64,000 nucleotides of DNA from Kribbella catacumbae DSM 19601 (GCF_000372465.1 NZ_AQUZ01000008.1:141-64140); one strand, 5' to 3'. Positions 41,864-51,126 are shown, counted from the first letter of the stretch. A program made the numbers and translations. Notes: a model not told the origin generated them from the letters alone.

Positions 41864-44800
41864 ATGTCGACCGTGATCGTCAGCAGACCGCCGCGCCGGG
41901 ACGGGCCGCACCTGCCCACAGGTGACGTCGCCCTCGACGCACCGCCTGCGGTCCCGCAGCCCGCCGGCAAGCAGATGTCCCAGTTCGTGATGATGGTCCC
42001 GATGCTGGCCGGTGGTGCCGCGATGGCGTTGATGTACTCCAGCATGGGCGGCGGCGGCCGGATGAGTTACGTCGTGGGCGGCCTGTTTGGGCTGTCGGCG
42101 CTGGGGATGGCTGGGATGGCGTTCGCCGGCCAAGGCGCACCACGGCGAGAGATGGCCAAGGCCCGGCGTAGCTATCTGCGGCACTTGGCCCAGCAGCGGA
42201 TCAGGGCCCGCCGCGGCCTCACCCAGCAACGCGAGGCGCTCGCGTACCTGCATCCGGATCCCGCCCAGCTGTGGACCCTGGTGCCGAGCTACCGGCTATG
42301 GGAACGACGCCGGACCGATCCCGACTTCGCCATCATCAGGGTGGGGACCGGACCACAACCGCTGGCGACGCCGCTCATTCCACCGGACACCGCGCCGCTC
42401 GAAGAGCTGGAGCCACTGTCGGCCGGCGCGCTTCGACGGTTCATCACGACTTACTCGTCGGTGCCTGGTCTGCCAGTGGCGATGGCGCTTCGGGGTTTCG
42501 CGCACGTGTACCTCGACGGCGACGAGCAGCGATGTCGCGGACTGGCCCGTGCCTTGCTCGCTCAACTGGCCACCCTGCACGCTCCTGACGATCTCCTCGT
42601 CGCGGCCGTGGTCAGTGAGGAGACGCGAGCTGAGTGGGACTGGCTGAAGTGGCTGCCGCACGCGCACCATCCAGACAAGTCCGATGCGCTGGGGCCGATC
42701 CGGCTGATCACGACGAGCATCCCGGCGCTGGAGTCGATCCTGGACGACGTGCTGGCAGCGCGACCGCGGTTCGACCCAGCGGTCACGACCCGGGTCGACG
42801 GGCCGCACGTGGTGGTCATCCTCGATGGCGGGGATCTGGCCGGATCGGACCACCTGATGACCGACGGAGGTGTCGAGGGAGTCAGCGTCATCGACCTGAC
42901 CAGCCAGCCTCCCCGGTTGCTCGACCGCACCGCAGTACTGCTGGAGGTCGAGGAAGACGGAGCTCTCACCAGCGTCACGATGGAGGGCGACGCGGAGATC
43001 GGAACGGCGGACACCGTCACGGTCGAAGCCGCCGAGGCGCTGTCGCGGCAGCTTGCCCCGCTTCGGCTTTCCGCCGCGGCGGAGGGTGAGGAGCGGTTCG
43101 CCTCGGCGTTCGGGCTGACCGAACTGCTTGACCTCGGCGACCCGTATGACTTCGACCCGGCCCGGACCTGGGTGCCGCGGCCGAATCGCGACCGGCTGCG
43201 GGTGCGGTTCGGCATCCGCGCGGACGGTACGCCGGTAGAACTTGACCTGAAGGAGTCAGCCCAGGACGGGATGGGCCCACACGGATTGCTGATCGGTGCG
43301 ACCGGTTCGGGCAAGAGTGAACTGCTGCGCACGCTGGTGCTCGCCCTGGCGATCACGCATTCGTCGGACAGCCTGAACTTCGCCCTGGTCGACTTCAAGG
43401 GTGGCGCGACGTTCACCAAGCTGGACCGGCTGCCGCACACCAGTGCGGTGATCACCAACCTCGCCGATGAGCTGACCCTGGTCGATCGGATGACCGACGC
43501 GATCAACGGAGAACTGCTGCGCAGACAGGAGTTGTTGCGCCGGGCGGGCAACTTCACTTCACTGCGCGACTACGAGAAAGCCCGCGCGGCCGGCGCCGAT
43601 CTGCCGGAGGTCCCGACGCTCCTGGTCATCTGCGACGAGTTCTCCGAGCTGTTGTCGGCCAAGCCCGACTTCATCGACATGTTCGTCCAGATCGGCCGGG
43701 TCGGGCGCTCGCTGGGCGTCCACCTGCTGCTCGCCAGCCAGAAGCTCGAGGAAGGCCGGCTACGGGGACTGGACGCACACCTCTCGTACCGGATCGGCCT
43801 GCGGACCTTCTCGGCGATGGACAGCCGGGTCGTGCTCGGTGTGCCCGACGCGTACGGGCTGCCCCGGGCGCCTGGTCACGGCTTCCTGCAGATCGATACC
43901 GAGACCATGCTGCGATTCCGGGCTGCCTACGTGTCGGCGGTGTACCGGCCGGCGGTCAGTTCGAGCGGCGCGGGCGACGCGGCCGGCGACGGCCTCGAGG
44001 TGTCCGAGTTCACCGCGAGCTATGTGTCGCCTCCCGTCACGGCGGAGGCCGCGGACGAAGCGCCGGAGGAAGAGGATCTGGACGAGGCCGTGGGCGAGAC
44101 GTTGCTCGACATCCTGGTCCAGCGGCTCGAGGGCAAGGGCAGGCCGGCTCACCAGATCTGGCTTCCGCCGCTGTCCGATTCGCCCACCCTGGGTGAACTC
44201 CTACCGAACCTGGTCTTCGACCCCGATCGCGGACTCACCGTTGCGGTCCCCGGCACGTTGCGGACGGCGATCGGACTCATCGACCGGCCGCTGGAACAAC
44301 GCCGTGAACCCCTCATCGTCGATCTGTCCGCCGGCGCCGGCCACGTCGCGATCGTGGGTGGTCCGCACAGCGGCCGGAGTACGGCGGTGCGCACGTTGAT
44401 CTCCTCACTCGCGTTGACGCACACGCCGCGCGAGGTGCAGTTCTACTGCCTCGACTTCGGTGGTGGCTCGTTGGCCGGGCTGCGGGGCCTGCCGCATGTC
44501 GGCGGAGTTGCGTCCCGGCTGGACGTCGGCGCAGTTCGCCGTACCGTGGCGGAGGTCGTGCAGTTGCTCGCCGATCGCGAGCGGATGTTCGCCCAGCACG
44601 GGATCGAGAGCATGGCGTCGTACCGCGTACGCCGGGCCGCGGGCGAGTTCGCGGCCGATCCGCAGGGCGACGTGTTCATCGTCGTGGATGGCTGGCTGAC
44701 GCTGCGGAACGACTTCGAAGAGCTCGAGGCGACGCTGGCCGAGATCGCCGGCCGGGGCTTGGCGTACGGCGTCCATGTGGTGGCGACGTGTACACGCTGG

Positions 44801-45778
44801 TTCGATCTGCGTGGCACAGTGCGGGATCTTTTCGGCACGAAGATCGAGTTGCGGCTCGGTGATCCCGCCGACTCCGGGGTGAATCGGCGGGCGGCGATGA
44901 ACGTCCCGGCCGATGCTCCCGGGCGAGGCCTGGCCAGCAGCGGGCATCACATGATCGTGGCGACACCGGTACTGGACCGGGACCAGGCCGATCTCGTCGA
45001 CCAGGTCGCGTCGGCGTGGCCGTTGCCCGGGGCACCTACTGTCCGGTTGCTGCCGTTCCAGCTCTCGCAGGATGACCTGGTCACCGCTGCCCGGCGGCAG
45101 CAGCAGACGGGTGTTCCGGTCCCGACCGGACTCCCGATCGGTATCGCTGAACGCGACCTCGCACCGGTGTACGCCGATTTCGAGGCCGACCCACATTTCC
45201 TGCTCTTCGGTGATGCCGAGACCGGCAAGACCGGCTACCTGCGGTGGTTGGCCCGGTCGTTGGCAGCGACTCATGCGCCGGAGCAGGCTCGGCTGATCCT
45301 GGTCGACTACCGCCGATCGCTGACCCAGGCGGTGACCAGCGAGCACCTGATGGGGACCTTCTCCGATCCACGGGGCGTCGAGGCGATGGTCGCGGATCTC
45401 GTACCGGTACTCGACCAGCGGCTGTCCGGCGGTTGGACCGGCCCGCAGATCTATCTGCTCGTCGACGACTACGACCTCGTCGTCGGGCAGACCTCCAATC
45501 CGCTGGCTGGGTTGGTGGACTATCTCGCCCAGGGCCGCGATATCGGACTCCATCTCGTGGTCGCCCGGCGCAGCGGTGGCGCGGCCAGGGCCATCTACGA
45601 GCCACTCATCGCCAGGCTGCGCGACATCGGCACTCCGGGCCTGGTACTGAGCGGCGACAAGGCCGAGGGCGCACTGCTCGGCACGGTCAAGCCACAACCA
45701 CTGCCCCCCGGCCGCGGCTGGCTGGTAGCCCGCCGCGGCGACGCCCAGCTCGCCCAACTCGTCGAGTGCCCCACCTGA
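41864..45778 (+). CDS. eccC: Type VII secretion ATPase EccC (fused EccCa-EccCb)
   Basis: A 1,304-residue FtsK/SpoIIIE-type motor of the ESX translocon. Two membrane helices near residues 35-80 are followed by the DUF domain and three ATPase modules. Module 1: Walker A GATGSGKS (Lys484) and Walker B VICDEF (Asp591-Glu592), intact. Module 2: GGPHSGRST, where the Walker lysine is Arg838. Module 3: GDAETGKT (Lys1122), with L-V-D-Y-R-R in place of the usual acidic Walker B end. Only module 1 looks fully catalytic, as known for EccC, where modules 2 and 3 bind substrate tails. The ATG at 41864 begins M-S-T-V-I-V-S-R-P-P-R-R, typical of EccC. One chain carries what is split in mycobacterial ESX-1. 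Confidence 0.95.
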   Translation: MSTVIVSRPPRRDGPHLPTGDVALDAPPAVPQPAGKQMSQFVMMVPMLAGGAAMALMYSSMGGGGRMSYVVGGLFGLSALGMAGMAFAGQGAPRREMAKARRSYLRHLAQQRIRARRGLTQQREALAYLHPDPAQLWTLVPSYRLWERRRTDPDFAIIRVGTGPQPLATPLIPPDTAPLEELEPLSAGALRRFITTYSSVPGLPVAMALRGFAHVYLDGDEQRCRGLARALLAQLATLHAPDDLLVAAVVSEETRAEWDWLKWLPHAHHPDKSDALGPIRLITTSIPALESILDDVLAARPRFDPAVTTRVDGPHVVVILDGGDLAGSDHLMTDGGVEGVSVIDLTSQPPRLLDRTAVLLEVEEDGALTSVTMEGDAEIGTADTVTVEAAEALSRQLAPLRLSAAAEGEERFASAFGLTELLDLGDPYDFDPARTWVPRPNRDRLRVRFGIRADGTPVELDLKESAQDGMGPHGLLIGATGSGKSELLRTLVLALAITHSSDSLNFALVDFKGGATFTKLDRLPHTSAVITNLADELTLVDRMTDAINGELLRRQELLRRAGNFTSLRDYEKARAAGADLPEVPTLLVICDEFSELLSAKPDFIDMFVQIGRVGRSLGVHLLLASQKLEEGRLRGLDAHLSYRIGLRTFSAMDSRVVLGVPDAYGLPRAPGHGFLQIDTETMLRFRAAYVSAVYRPAVSSSGAGDAAGDGLEVSEFTASYVSPPVTAEAADEAPEEEDLDEAVGETLLDILVQRLEGKGRPAHQIWLPPLSDSPTLGELLPNLVFDPDRGLTVAVPGTLRTAIGLIDRPLEQRREPLIVDLSAGAGHVAIVGGPHSGRSTAVRTLISSLALTHTPREVQFYCLDFGGGSLAGLRGLPHVGGVASRLDVGAVRRTVAEVVQLLADRERMFAQHGIESMASYRVRRAAGEFAADPQGDVFIVVDGWLTLRNDFEELEATLAEIAGRGLAYGVHVVATCTRWFDLRGTVRDLFGTKIELRLGDPADSGVNRRAAMNVPADAPGRGLASSGHHMIVATPVLDRDQADLVDQVASAWPLPGAPTVRLLPFQLSQDDLVTAARRQQQTGVPVPTGLPIGIAERDLAPVYADFEADPHFLLFGDAETGKTGYLRWLARSLAATHAPEQARLILVDYRRSLTQAVTSEHLMGTFSDPRGVEAMVADLVPVLDQRLSGGWTGPQIYLLVDDYDLVVGQTSNPLAGLVDYLAQGRDIGLHLVVARRSGGAARAIYEPLIARLRDIGTPGLVLSGDKAEGALLGTVKPQPLPPGRGWLVARRGDAQLAQLVECPT

Positions 45779-45881
45779 CCTGGCCACTGCACGCCGACTC
45801 CTGACCTGATGTGGCCGCCGGGACGGGTTCACTCCGGCCGCTGGTGTTTGCTGATCGCGGAACCTTCGAAAGGAGATACTC

Positions 45882-46310
45882 ATGGTGCAGGTCTCACCTC
45901 AGGAACTGCAGGACTTCGCAGGCATGCTGGAGCCCGCCGACTTCGCACAGATCAACGGCGACATGTCGGCGATCAATCTGCGCGGTGGGATGCCAGAGGC
46001 CGACGGTCCGAATGCGTTCGTCGCGCAGTGGGCGCCACACATGACTGGGTTCGCCACGGATCTCCTGAGCGGAATCGAGGGGTTCAGCACGATCGCCACG
46101 AAGGCGGCCGACAGCTTCGAGAGCACCGATCTGAGTGCCACCGACGTCATGGCCAAGGCGAACGGCGAGACTCGCACCGGGCAGTGGTCCCAGCCCGGTG
46201 AGCTGCCACGTCAACCACAGCCTCCAGCGGCCGTGAACCAGCCGCAGCCTCCCAGCGACCCCGATGTGGACATCCTGGCTCCTGATTCCGGCTGGGGTAC
46301 CTATGACTGA
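45882..46310 (+). CDS. Small EspC-like T7SS-associated protein
   Basis: 142 residues without a Sec signal. The helical N-terminal ~95 residues (V-S-P-Q-E-L-Q-D-F-A-G-M-L, G-F-S-T-I-A-T-K-A-A-D-S-F) lead to a Pro/Gln-rich acidic tail (D-V-D-I-L-A-P-D-S-G-W-G). AAAGGAG precedes the ATG at 45882. It lies 17 bp before the LDEELW gene, a module that mirrors 38857/38494. It is probably a secreted or chaperone-like partner of the next gene product. Its promoter region holds a TGGCCAC element at 45781. Confidence 0.65.
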   Translation: MVQVSPQELQDFAGMLEPADFAQINGDMSAINLRGGMPEADGPNAFVAQWAPHMTGFATDLLSGIEGFSTIATKAADSFESTDLSATDVMAKANGETRTGQWSQPGELPRQPQPPAAVNQPQPPSDPDVDILAPDSGWGTYD

Positions 46311-46327
46311 CTTGTTGGAGGAACGCG

Positions 46328-47839
46328 ATGGGCGACTACAGCCTTAAGTCCATGGAGCAACTGCTGGCCGCAGTCCACGGCGTCAATCCCCAGGTGTGGC
46401 TGCAAGCCGCCAGCACCTGGGGGTCGATGGCCACAAGCATCAACACTACGCAGGCCGACCTGGACGACGCCTGGAGCAAGACGGCGATCTTTCACCGCAA
46501 CGACATCGGCGGCGTCGGAAGCCCGGATTCGAAGGCTTTCGTCACTTTCAACGCGTCCGTCGCTTCGAGCAAGAAAACGGCCGCGGTCTGGAGCACGTTC
46601 GCCCAGGATGTCGGGAACAGGCTGACGAACACTGCGGGGGCTGTCAGCAACGCCTGGCCGGTGGTCGAGGCAGCGGCCCAAGACTACGCCGTTGCCGACA
46701 ATGTCTACCGGCTCGCGATGGCGGACGGCCAGCGTGGTACGGCCACGCTGGCATCAAACGCCATGGAGCAGGCACATGGAACGGCCGTCTTCGTGATGAA
46801 CAACCTGGCCTCGGTGATCGAGAAGACCTTCGAGGGCATCACCACCTTGCCCACGGAGAAGTATGACGGGCCGATGACGTCGACACAAACAGCCGACCAG
46901 TCTGGTGGCGGCGATCCGGCCGCGCTAAATGGCGACGAAGGCGGGGGAGCCGCCACGACTGGGGACGCCGGCGACGACGGAGGTGCCGGGGTCAACCCGG
47001 CCACTCCCGTCGACTCGCCCACGACTCCCGACGAAACCGAGGTCACGGATCCGGTCGAGGAGGCCGGGGAGCTGATCGACGTGATCGGCAAGGGGATCGA
47101 CCTGATCGGGAAGGTTCCCGAGAACCTCACCAAGTGGCTGGAGCTCGCGCAGAGTGCGCAGGACCTGCTTGGGGAGACCGACACGACCACTCCGTCGGTC
47201 GACACGCACAACCCGATCACGGACGGGCCGGTGCCCGACGGGGCGGGGATAGGCCTGCCGACCCTTGCCGGTGGGACAGCGCTTGAACCTGCGTTCGACC
47301 AGGCCAGAATCGTCCAGCCTGGCGGAACGATCGGTGGCGGTGTCGGTGGGTTGCCCTCGTTGGGCTCCCTCCCCGGCGTCGGCGGGATCGACTCAGGTAC
47401 CGGCAAGCTCGGCAAGCTGCCCGGTACGACGGATCGCGGCATCGCGTCGGCGTCGAAGGGCGCGACCACGGCGGCCGGCGGGCCAGGCTCCGCACCATCC
47501 CTGGCCGGCCAAGCGGCAGCCACCTCCAGCTCACAGCAGGCCACGTCGCCGATGTATCCACCACCGATGGGCGGCGGTATGGGTGCCGCAGGCAACGGTG
47601 GACGAGGCGAGATCAAATCGGGCGCGGCGCCGTCTCGTCCCGGCTTCAGCGTGCCCGCGGAGCAGACCGAGGCCGAACGACTGCGCCGGCACGGTGTGCA
47701 GACCGACCTGCAGGGCCGCGCCAACGGCGAGCAGCCGGCCACTTCCGGCGGGCCCCCGCTGCGCAAGCGCAAACGAGACGCGCGCGTCGGCAAGGCAACC
47801 GACCGCGAGGTGCTCGACGAAGAGCTGTGGCGGATGTGA
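46328..47839 (+). CDS. Long T7SS substrate-like protein with LDEELW tail
   Basis: 503 residues. An N-terminal helical domain (~1-180; S-L-K-S-M-E-Q-L-L-A-A-V-H-G, Q-A-A-S-T-W-G-S, D-L-D-D-A-W-S-K-T-A) resembles WXG/LXG-type ESX domains. An acidic Thr/Asp/Gly/Pro-rich middle follows. The tail has R-L-R-R-H-G-V-Q-T-D-L-Q-G-R-A, K-R-K-R and V-L-D-E-E-L-W-R-M at the end, shared with the 37205-38494 protein. No Sec signal. GGAGG precedes the ATG at 46328. The conserved tail may be a recognition signal for the secretion system or a docking motif. Exact function unknown. Confidence 0.68.
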   Translation: MGDYSLKSMEQLLAAVHGVNPQVWLQAASTWGSMATSINTTQADLDDAWSKTAIFHRNDIGGVGSPDSKAFVTFNASVASSKKTAAVWSTFAQDVGNRLTNTAGAVSNAWPVVEAAAQDYAVADNVYRLAMADGQRGTATLASNAMEQAHGTAVFVMNNLASVIEKTFEGITTLPTEKYDGPMTSTQTADQSGGGDPAALNGDEGGGAATTGDAGDDGGAGVNPATPVDSPTTPDETEVTDPVEEAGELIDVIGKGIDLIGKVPENLTKWLELAQSAQDLLGETDTTTPSVDTHNPITDGPVPDGAGIGLPTLAGGTALEPAFDQARIVQPGGTIGGGVGGLPSLGSLPGVGGIDSGTGKLGKLPGTTDRGIASASKGATTAAGGPGSAPSLAGQAAATSSSQQATSPMYPPPMGGGMGAAGNGGRGEIKSGAAPSRPGFSVPAEQTEAERLRRHGVQTDLQGRANGEQPATSGGPPLRKRKRDARVGKATDREVLDEELWRM

Positions 47840-47850
47840 AGGCACAACTT

Positions 47851-47867
47851 GCCACCCGGTGGCCACA
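47851..47867. promoter_or_regulatory. Shared T7SS-island motif, copy 2
   Basis: GCCACCCGGTGGCCACA, 76 bp before the first WXG100 start. GCCAC-CCG-GTGGC is a perfect inverted repeat. It matches copy 1 (32082-32098) at 16 of 17 bases. TGGCCAC alone also occurs at 45781 (before the EspC-like gene) and 51158 (between mycP and the YbaB-like gene). Confidence 0.5.
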
Positions 47868-47943
47868 ACCGGAACACAGCTGAAGCGGATCGGACCAGGC
47901 ACTAGCGTCACAACGAGCGGTACAACAGCGAGGAGGAACCCAA

Positions 47944-48261
47944 ATGTCCGGTGTGAACACCGAACTAGCGCGGATGCAGTCCACGGCCACCGACGCCGCC
48001 AGGATCGCCGACGAACTCAAGGGCGCGGTCAACCGGCTCGACGCGGCGATGGGTGGGCTCAGCTCGATGGACGGGCAGATCAAGAACGTGTTCTGGCAGG
48101 GCCACAGCAGCCATCTCGAGGCAGTCACCACCCTCTGCACCAAGCTGCACCGGATGTCCGAGGGAATCACCACCTCGAAGGTTCAGTACGAGTCCCAGGA
48201 CGGCGACAGCCAGGCCGCCTTCACCCAGGTCGGCAGCGCCATCGACGTCAGCAAGCTGTAA
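47944..48261 (+). CDS. WXG100-family protein (EsxA/B-like)
   Basis: A 105-residue helical-hairpin protein of WXG100 size with the W-x-G turn in V-F-W-Q-G-H-S (Trp51). A long helix lies on either side (A-D-E-L-K-G-A-V-N-R-L-D-A-A-M, then A-V-T-T-L-C-T-K-L-H-R-M). Such proteins leave the cell as folded dimers through the EccC-driven translocon. GAGGAG precedes the ATG. The next gene, 14 bp downstream, encodes the likely dimer partner, as with EsxB/EsxA. Confidence 0.88.
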   Translation: MSGVNTELARMQSTATDAARIADELKGAVNRLDAAMGGLSSMDGQIKNVFWQGHSSHLEAVTTLCTKLHRMSEGITTSKVQYESQDGDSQAAFTQVGSAIDVSKL

Positions 48262-48275
48262 GGAGAGGACCCGCG

Positions 48276-48578
48276 ATGGGCAACGGAGATTTCATCAACT
48301 ACCCCTTCATGCCGATGGCACAAGGTGCTGCCGATATCGGCAGCTGTTCCCGCCAGGTCGCCGACCTGCAGGTCCAGTTGCAGACAGCGATGCAGGCGCT
48401 GCTGGCGGCGTGGCAAAGCCAGGCGGCGTCCCCGCAACTGCAGCAGGTGCAGCAGGTCTGGACCCAGTCCAACGAGGCGATCAACAACGTGCTCGGCAGG
48501 CGCGGTGGCGCCCTGGACGACGCCTGGCTCAGGATGAAGCAGGCAGATCAGTCGGCGGCGAACGCCCTCGAGGTCTAG
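48276..48578 (+). CDS. WXG100-family partner protein (W-x-S variant)
   Basis: 100 residues, all-helical, ESX size. The turn reads L-L-A-A-W-Q-S-Q-A-A-S, so Gly of W-x-G is replaced by Ser. The second helix ends with W-L-R-M-K-Q-A-D. AAGGAGAGG precedes the ATG at 48276. It follows the WXG100 gene at once and should form the heterodimer with it. No toxin domain. Confidence 0.82.
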   Translation: MGNGDFINYPFMPMAQGAADIGSCSRQVADLQVQLQTAMQALLAAWQSQAASPQLQQVQQVWTQSNEAINNVLGRRGGALDDAWLRMKQADQSAANALEV

Positions 48579-48692
48579 CAGGTACTAGCGGATCTCCGGT
48601 GCGGTGGACCTGTCCCAAGTTCCACCGTCCGGAGGTCTTGCTGTGTGCCAGCCTCGATCATTCAGGCAGTTGGCCGCGAAATGGAGCTGGTA

Positions 48693-49691
48693 GTGACGAG
48701 GTTCGTGAAGGTGGCCATTGCCACCACCGCGGTGGCACTGGTCGCGGCAGCCTGCGGCTCAGCTGAACCCCCCGAGCCGCAGGCCCGACCGTCGACCAGC
48801 AGCCCTTCCGCGCAGAGCGAGCCGACGATGATGCCCTCGTCCGTCACACCCAGCGCCCCGCCCACCGCCACTTCGTTCACGCCCACTGACCCACCCTCCG
48901 CCTCGAGTACGCCGACTTGGTCGCCGCAGGTGTCCGGTCCGGTCATCAGCGATCCGCTGCTCGGCTCGAATCCGGTGCATCTCGAGCAGGGGTACGGCCT
49001 CGCCGAGGTGAACTGCCGACTGCCCAAATGGCGCCTCCAGGCTGCGGCCGCCCGGGCCTACTACAGCGCCGCGATCGGCTGTCACGACAGCGCCTGGCGA
49101 GCCACGCTGGAGCATTTCGATCTCACCTTGGCGCGGCCGCAACTCTGGGCAGGTGCCCAAGGCAACCAGTACTCCGGCGCGTGCGGGCGCAACGACACCG
49201 GCCGGGAAGCGTTTTATTGTTCAGCCGACCAGACCATCGTGATGCCCTTCGACTCGATGCGGTCCATTGCCCGGTACGGCGAGGGCTATGCGCTGGCGGT
49301 GCTGTCCCACGAGTACGGCCATCACCTGCAGCAGCAGATCGGCGTGATGGACGCGTTTCAGGCGCGCAGCCAGTCACTCGGATACGAGAGCCGGGCCGGG
49401 CAACTATTGTCGCGGCAGCTCGAACTGCAGGCCTGGTGTTTCTCCGGGATGTTCTACGGCACCAACACCGGTCGCGGCTCGATCACCAAGTCCCTGTCCA
49501 GGCAGGCCTACGACAACAACAGCCACGCCGGCGATCGCCGCGGCGAACTGCGCCAGCACGGCACGAACGAGAACATCGCGAATTGGTTCGGTTGGGGCCG
49601 GCACCCTTCCTTGAACTCATCAGCGCGAGTCTCACCGTCGATCTATGAATGCAACCCCTGGGCGGCACGCGACTCGCGCTGGCTCGAATAG
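48693..49691 (+). CDS. Neutral zinc metallopeptidase, lipoprotein
   Basis: A 332-residue exported protease of the YpfJ-like neutral zinc metallopeptidase family. The GTG at 48693 (GGAGC upstream) gives a signal peptide with lipobox VAAAC. A Ser/Pro/Thr-rich linker (~25-85) precedes the catalytic domain with HEYGHH (His206, Glu207, His210) and the family block E-L-Q-A-W-C-F-S-G-M-F, whose Glu may be the third zinc ligand. Six cysteines suggest disulphides outside the cell. An ATG at 48681 is an alternative start. It stands in the T7SS island after the WXG100 pair, so processing of secreted substrates or of the cell wall is possible but unproven. Confidence 0.85.
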   Translation: MTRFVKVAIATTAVALVAAACGSAEPPEPQARPSTSSPSAQSEPTMMPSSVTPSAPPTATSFTPTDPPSASSTPTWSPQVSGPVISDPLLGSNPVHLEQGYGLAEVNCRLPKWRLQAAAARAYYSAAIGCHDSAWRATLEHFDLTLARPQLWAGAQGNQYSGACGRNDTGREAFYCSADQTIVMPFDSMRSIARYGEGYALAVLSHEYGHHLQQQIGVMDAFQARSQSLGYESRAGQLLSRQLELQAWCFSGMFYGTNTGRGSITKSLSRQAYDNNSHAGDRRGELRQHGTNENIANWFGWGRHPSLNSSARVSPSIYECNPWAARDSRWLE

Positions 49692-49784
49692 CCACCACCA
49701 TCCGTCTGCTCGGGGCCGACCCAAGGCATGGCTCATCGGGCTCGGGCGAAGCTCCGTCAGTACTACAGCCGGAGTTTGGGATGT

Positions 49785-49809
49785 TGGTGGCGGGCCCGGA
49801 CCGCCACCA
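49785..49809. terminator. Hairpin between convergent metallopeptidase and mycosin genes
   Basis: TGGTGGCGG (49785-49793) pairs perfectly with CCGCCACCA (49801-49809) around a 7-base loop, in the 232 bp between the two convergent stops. Probable bidirectional terminator. The rest of that gap shows nothing else. Confidence 0.55.
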
Positions 49810-49923
49810 CATGCCAACCTGCCGTTTTTGCCCGGTAGCACGCCTGCGCACGCTCAGCCGGACGCAACCAGTCGAGGTTAGTGAGTGCTGGCGGTCCGAG
49901 CGACGGCCATGCACCCAGGCTGG

Positions 49924-51126
49924 TCAGCCGGCATGCCACCTGCGGCGGCGGCCGACGGGGATGACGATCGACGCGACCACCAGAACGGCGGCACCGACCG
50001 CAGCGGCTGCTGCGAACCGCCGGGCCAGGCGGCCAGAGTCCTGCCACGCCGCGATACGCCGCTCGGCGGCTACATCGACCGGCGACGGGCTCACCTTCGG
50101 GAGCGGGGTTGGCGGGGACGTGTCGAGCGCATCTCGCACTGCACGGTAGGGGTTGACCACCCCGGCGCCGTACTGGCCAACAGGTCCCGGGGCCGGCGTG
50201 GCGGTGGCCATCAGTCTGGTCGCGACCTGGGCTGCCGACCAGCGGGGGTTGGCCGCTCGTACCAGGGCCGCGGTCCCGCTGACGAAGCCGGCGGCGAAGC
50301 TGGTGCCGTCGAAGTACCGGTGGCCACGTTGACGGGTCGCGGCGAGCACACCACCGCCGGGCGCGGCGATGTCGACGTACGCGCCCTGCTGCGAACTCTG
50401 GAGCCGGCTGCCGTCGATGGTGATGGCGCCGACCCCGAGTACGCCGGGGTAGGCGGCCGGATAGGTCACCGGGTCCGTGCCTTGGTTGTTGTGCGCGTTG
50501 CCGACAGACGCGACGATGAGCACATCGCGGGACTGGGCGTAGCGCACCGCCGTGCGTACCGGCGCCAGATCGACGTACAGGGACAGCGAGATGTTGACGA
50601 CCTTCGCTCCGGCGTCGGCGGCGTACCGGATCGCGCTGGCGAAGACCGTGGCGTTGACCGCCGCCCCCTGCTGGTCGCCGGCGTCCCGTTCGCTGACCCG
50701 GACCGGCAGGATCCGTGCGCCGGGCGCAACGCCACGGAAGCCGATGCCGTCGACTGGCCGGGCGGCGATGATGCTTGCCACAGCGGTGCCGTGCGAGACG
50801 CAGTCGAAGTCTGCCCGCTTGTCGCCGGGCGTGAGCAGATCACGGCCGGGCAGGACAACACCGGGTTGCCGTAGTTGCGGGTGGTCGGCATCGACGCCGG
50901 AGTCGATCACGGCGACGGTGACGCCTTGGCCAGTGCTCGACGGCCAGACCCGCTCGGGCGCGAGCCAAGTCTGTGCCCAGGGCAACTTGCTGACCGCCGG
51001 GCCGCCGGGTTCGGCGGACTGACACAGACCGGCGGGTGGTACGGCGGCCGCGAGCGACGCCGGTGAGGCGGCGGCCAGCAGCGCGCCCAGTACGACGGTC
51101 ACCGATCCGCCACGCTTGATGGTCAT
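49924..51126 (-). CDS. mycP: Mycosin, subtilisin-like serine protease of type VII secretion
   Basis: 400 residues. A signal peptide (~1-28) leads to a subtilase domain with catalytic Asp75 (VAVIDSGVD), His112 (SHGTAVAS) and Ser276 (FDGTSFAAGF), plus the oxyanion Asn210 (ASVGN). A Pro-rich stretch, one C-terminal helix (AVGAAVLVVASIVIPVG) and a basic tail anchor it in the membrane facing out. This is the MycP layout, an essential stabiliser of the ESX complex. Start at the second ATG (51126; M-T-I-K-R); one codon earlier is also possible. It diverges from the YbaB-like gene, with a palindrome between them. Confidence 0.95.
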   Translation of the reverse strand: MTIKRGGSVTVVLGALLAAASPASLAAAVPPAGLCQSAEPGGPAVSKLPWAQTWLAPERVWPSSTGQGVTVAVIDSGVDADHPQLRQPGVVLPGRDLLTPGDKRADFDCVSHGTAVASIIAARPVDGIGFRGVAPGARILPVRVSERDAGDQQGAAVNATVFASAIRYAADAGAKVVNISLSLYVDLAPVRTAVRYAQSRDVLIVASVGNAHNNQGTDPVTYPAAYPGVLGVGAITIDGSRLQSSQQGAYVDIAAPGGGVLAATRQRGHRYFDGTSFAAGFVSGTAALVRAANPRWSAAQVATRLMATATPAPGPVGQYGAGVVNPYRAVRDALDTSPPTPLPKVSPSPVDVAAERRIAAWQDSGRLARRFAAAAAVGAAVLVVASIVIPVGRRRRWHAG

